This document shows, one piece after another, positions 38,615 to 39,800 of a stretch of DNA of 39,800 nucleotides. Within the stretch, counting starts at the first letter, position 1. Every line of letters starts with the position of its first letter. The translations under genes and the position numbers were made by a program. This stretch comes from Archaeoglobus sp. (GTDB lineage Archaea; Halobacteriota; Archaeoglobi; Archaeoglobales; Archaeoglobaceae). The notes under the pieces were generated by a model that made no database searches, was not told the DNA's origin, and worked only from the letters and a program-made list of their open reading frames with translations. Location: assembly GCA_017656505.1 (NCBI GenBank), contig JACDNU010000021.1, forward strand, positions 1 through 39,800. Reading direction: 5' to 3'.

Positions 38615-39700
38615 ATGGCGAGGAAAAGGGAAGATAAAGAAGAAAAAGATGATGTAAAGGCAAAGAAAGAGGAAAAAGAAGAAAATGAGGCTAAATCCAG
38701 TAATCCAAACTCAGAGGTTTTAGATGTGAACACAAGGATACTCGACCTCGAGGACATACAACATGTAGGAGCAGCAATTGCCGAGAAACTTAGGAGTAGT
38801 GGATTTTCGACAATTGAAGCGGTTGCCGTTGCTTCTCCAGCCGAGCTAAGCTCTGCTGCCGAGATTGGAGAATCCACAGCTGCAAGAATAATAGCCGCTG
38901 CTCGAAAGATGGCAAACATTGGGGGCTTCGAAAGCGGAGACAAAATTCTGGAAAGGAGGATGAAAATTGGCAAGATCACAACCGGCAGCAGAGCTTTGGA
39001 TGATTTGCTGGGAGGTGGAGTTGAGACCCAAGCAATCACAGAACTTTTCGGTGAGTTTGGGTCGGGAAAGACACAGATCTGCCATCAGTTAAGCGTTAAC
39101 GTTCAGCTTCCAAAGGAATTAGGAGGTCTGGAGGGTTCAGTTATCGTCATAGATACCGAGAACACCTTCAGGCCGGAGAGGATCATGCAAATGGCCGAAG
39201 CGAAGGGTCTGGATCCCTCCGAAGTTTTGAGGAACATTTACGTCGCTCAGGCTTACAACTCAAACCACCAAATGCTCCTCGTCGATAACGCAAAGGAGCT
39301 TGCGGAGAAAATAAAGAGAGAAGGTGGAAAGCCTGTAAGGCTCATCATCGTCGATTCCCTGATGTCTCACTTTAGAGCGGAATACGTAGGCAGGGGAACG
39401 CTCGCAGACAGACAACAGAAGCTTAACCGCCATCTGCACGATCTGATGAGGTTGGGAGAGCTTTTTAACGCTGCCATAGTTGTGACAAACCAAGTACAAG
39501 CAAAGCCCGATACCTTCTTCGGCGATCCCACAAAGCCGGTTGGCGGGCATATAGTCGCCCATACCGCAACTTTCAGAATTTACTTGCGAAAAAGCAAGGG
39601 AGAGCTGAGAGTTGCACGACTCATCGACTCACCACATCTGCCGGAGAGTGAGGCTGTTTTCAAAGTGACTGAAAGAGGGATTGAAGACAAGGAGAAATAG
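38615..39700 (+). CDS. radA: RadA recombinase
   Basis: This is the 361-residue archaeal RecA/Rad51 homologue. It has an unusually charged Lys/Glu N-terminus (1-30) and a helix-hairpin-helix domain (about 40-100, [20 protein letters not shown]). Walker A is at 146-153 (GEFGSGKT) and Walker B near 240 (RLIIVDS). [20 protein letters not shown] and [13 protein letters not shown] mark the Rad51 core. The usual archaeal length is about 320-340, so the N-terminus is the long part. It polymerises on single-stranded DNA for strand exchange. TTTAATTTTATT about 38566-38577 is its likely TATA box, and GAGGGATAG precedes the ATG. Confidence 0.96.
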   Translation: MARKREDKEEKDDVKAKKEEKEENEAKSSNPNSEVLDVNTRILDLEDIQHVGAAIAEKLRSSGFSTIEAVAVASPAELSSAAEIGESTAARIIAAARKMANIGGFESGDKILERRMKIGKITTGSRALDDLLGGGVETQAITELFGEFGSGKTQICHQLSVNVQLPKELGGLEGSVIVIDTENTFRPERIMQMAEAKGLDPSEVLRNIYVAQAYNSNHQMLLVDNAKELAEKIKREGGKPVRLIIVDSLMSHFRAEYVGRGTLADRQQKLNRHLHDLMRLGELFNAAIVVTNQVQAKPDTFFGDPTKPVGGHIVAHTATFRIYLRKSKGELRVARLIDSPHLPESEAVFKVTERGIEDKEK

Positions 39701-39764
39701 GGGAAACGGGAAAGAGAATTGGGGAAATTGTTTAGAAAATAAAAAATTTAGGGTCCTTACAAAA

Positions 39765-39800
39765 CTAACCCTCAGCCAATCTCTGCAAAGCCTTCTTTTC
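39765..39800 (-). CDS. C-terminal end of a minus-strand gene (partial)
   Basis: Reading in from the right edge, the minus strand has an open frame with EKKALQRLAEG followed by TAG at 39767-39765. The amphipathic helix-like ending and the gene-free gap to radA suggest a convergent gene that runs off the window. Only 11 residues are visible, so no function can be given. Confidence 0.35.
   Translation of the reverse strand, partial: EKKALQRLAEG

Noticed and set aside
1-39800. tRNA, rRNA and CRISPR genes
   Set aside because: I read all intergenic gaps and found no cloverleaf with a GTTCGA-type arm, no rRNA-like sequence and no regular repeat-spacer pattern.

Overview
The window looks like an anaerobic, sulfur-metabolising, aromatic-degrading archaeon of the Archaeoglobales type. 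The evidence is archaeal RadA, O-phosphoseryl-tRNA(Cys) synthetase (SepRS), GatCA, leaderless genes behind BRE/TATA-like boxes mixed with Shine-Dalgarno (SD) genes, and a complete sat-hyp-aprBA-qmoABC set. An aromatic-degrading relative of Archaeoglobus, Ferroglobus or Geoglobus would fit. The sequence alone does not let me name the species.

Region 1 (about 0.3-17.8 kb) is an anaerobic benzoyl-CoA pathway island. It holds a lone BcrD/HgdC-type activator ATPase, a BamA/Oah-like ring-opening hydrolase with an added zinc ribbon, and a Dch-like dienoyl-CoA hydratase. Divergent iorA and iorB (2-oxoacid:ferredoxin oxidoreductase) follow. Next come a fused 3-hydroxyacyl-CoA dehydrogenase/enoyl-CoA hydratase, an SCP2-type thiolase with its DUF35 partner, two amidohydrolase-2 proteins, an 8Fe-8S ferredoxin, a small Cys protein and an Lrp-like regulator. 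The island ends with an operon for ATP-dependent benzoyl-CoA reductase (order C-B plus two activator ATPases, Azoarcus bzdNOPQ style) and a NuoG-like iron-sulfur protein carrying a degenerate GIY-YIG-like tail. Together these would reduce the aromatic ring, hydrate and open it, and beta-oxidise the product. The alcohol dehydrogenase step (Had/BzdX), benzoate-CoA ligase and glutaryl-CoA dehydrogenase are not in the window.

Region 2 (17.8-27.0 kb, minus strand) encodes dissimilatory sulfate activation and reduction to sulfite: sat, a small conserved unknown gene, aprB, aprA, then qmoA, qmoB and qmoC. A long hairpin followed by a U-rich tract separates aprA from qmoA. The benzoate and sulfate modules converge tail to tail, so electron source and electron sink sit side by side.

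Region 3 (27.3-39.8 kb) is mostly housekeeping: a DUF1786 ASKHA-like protein, an Mrr-like nuclease, gatC-gatA, the overlapping run sepS-nfi-fdhD, a DtxR-type iron repressor facing fdhD, a minus-strand TPR / thioredoxin-HEAT / alpha-beta-hydrolase operon, a winged-helix regulator followed by an M20 peptidase, and radA. The left edge may hold the 3' end of an IS200/IS605-type element. I saw no rRNA, tRNA or CRISPR array.
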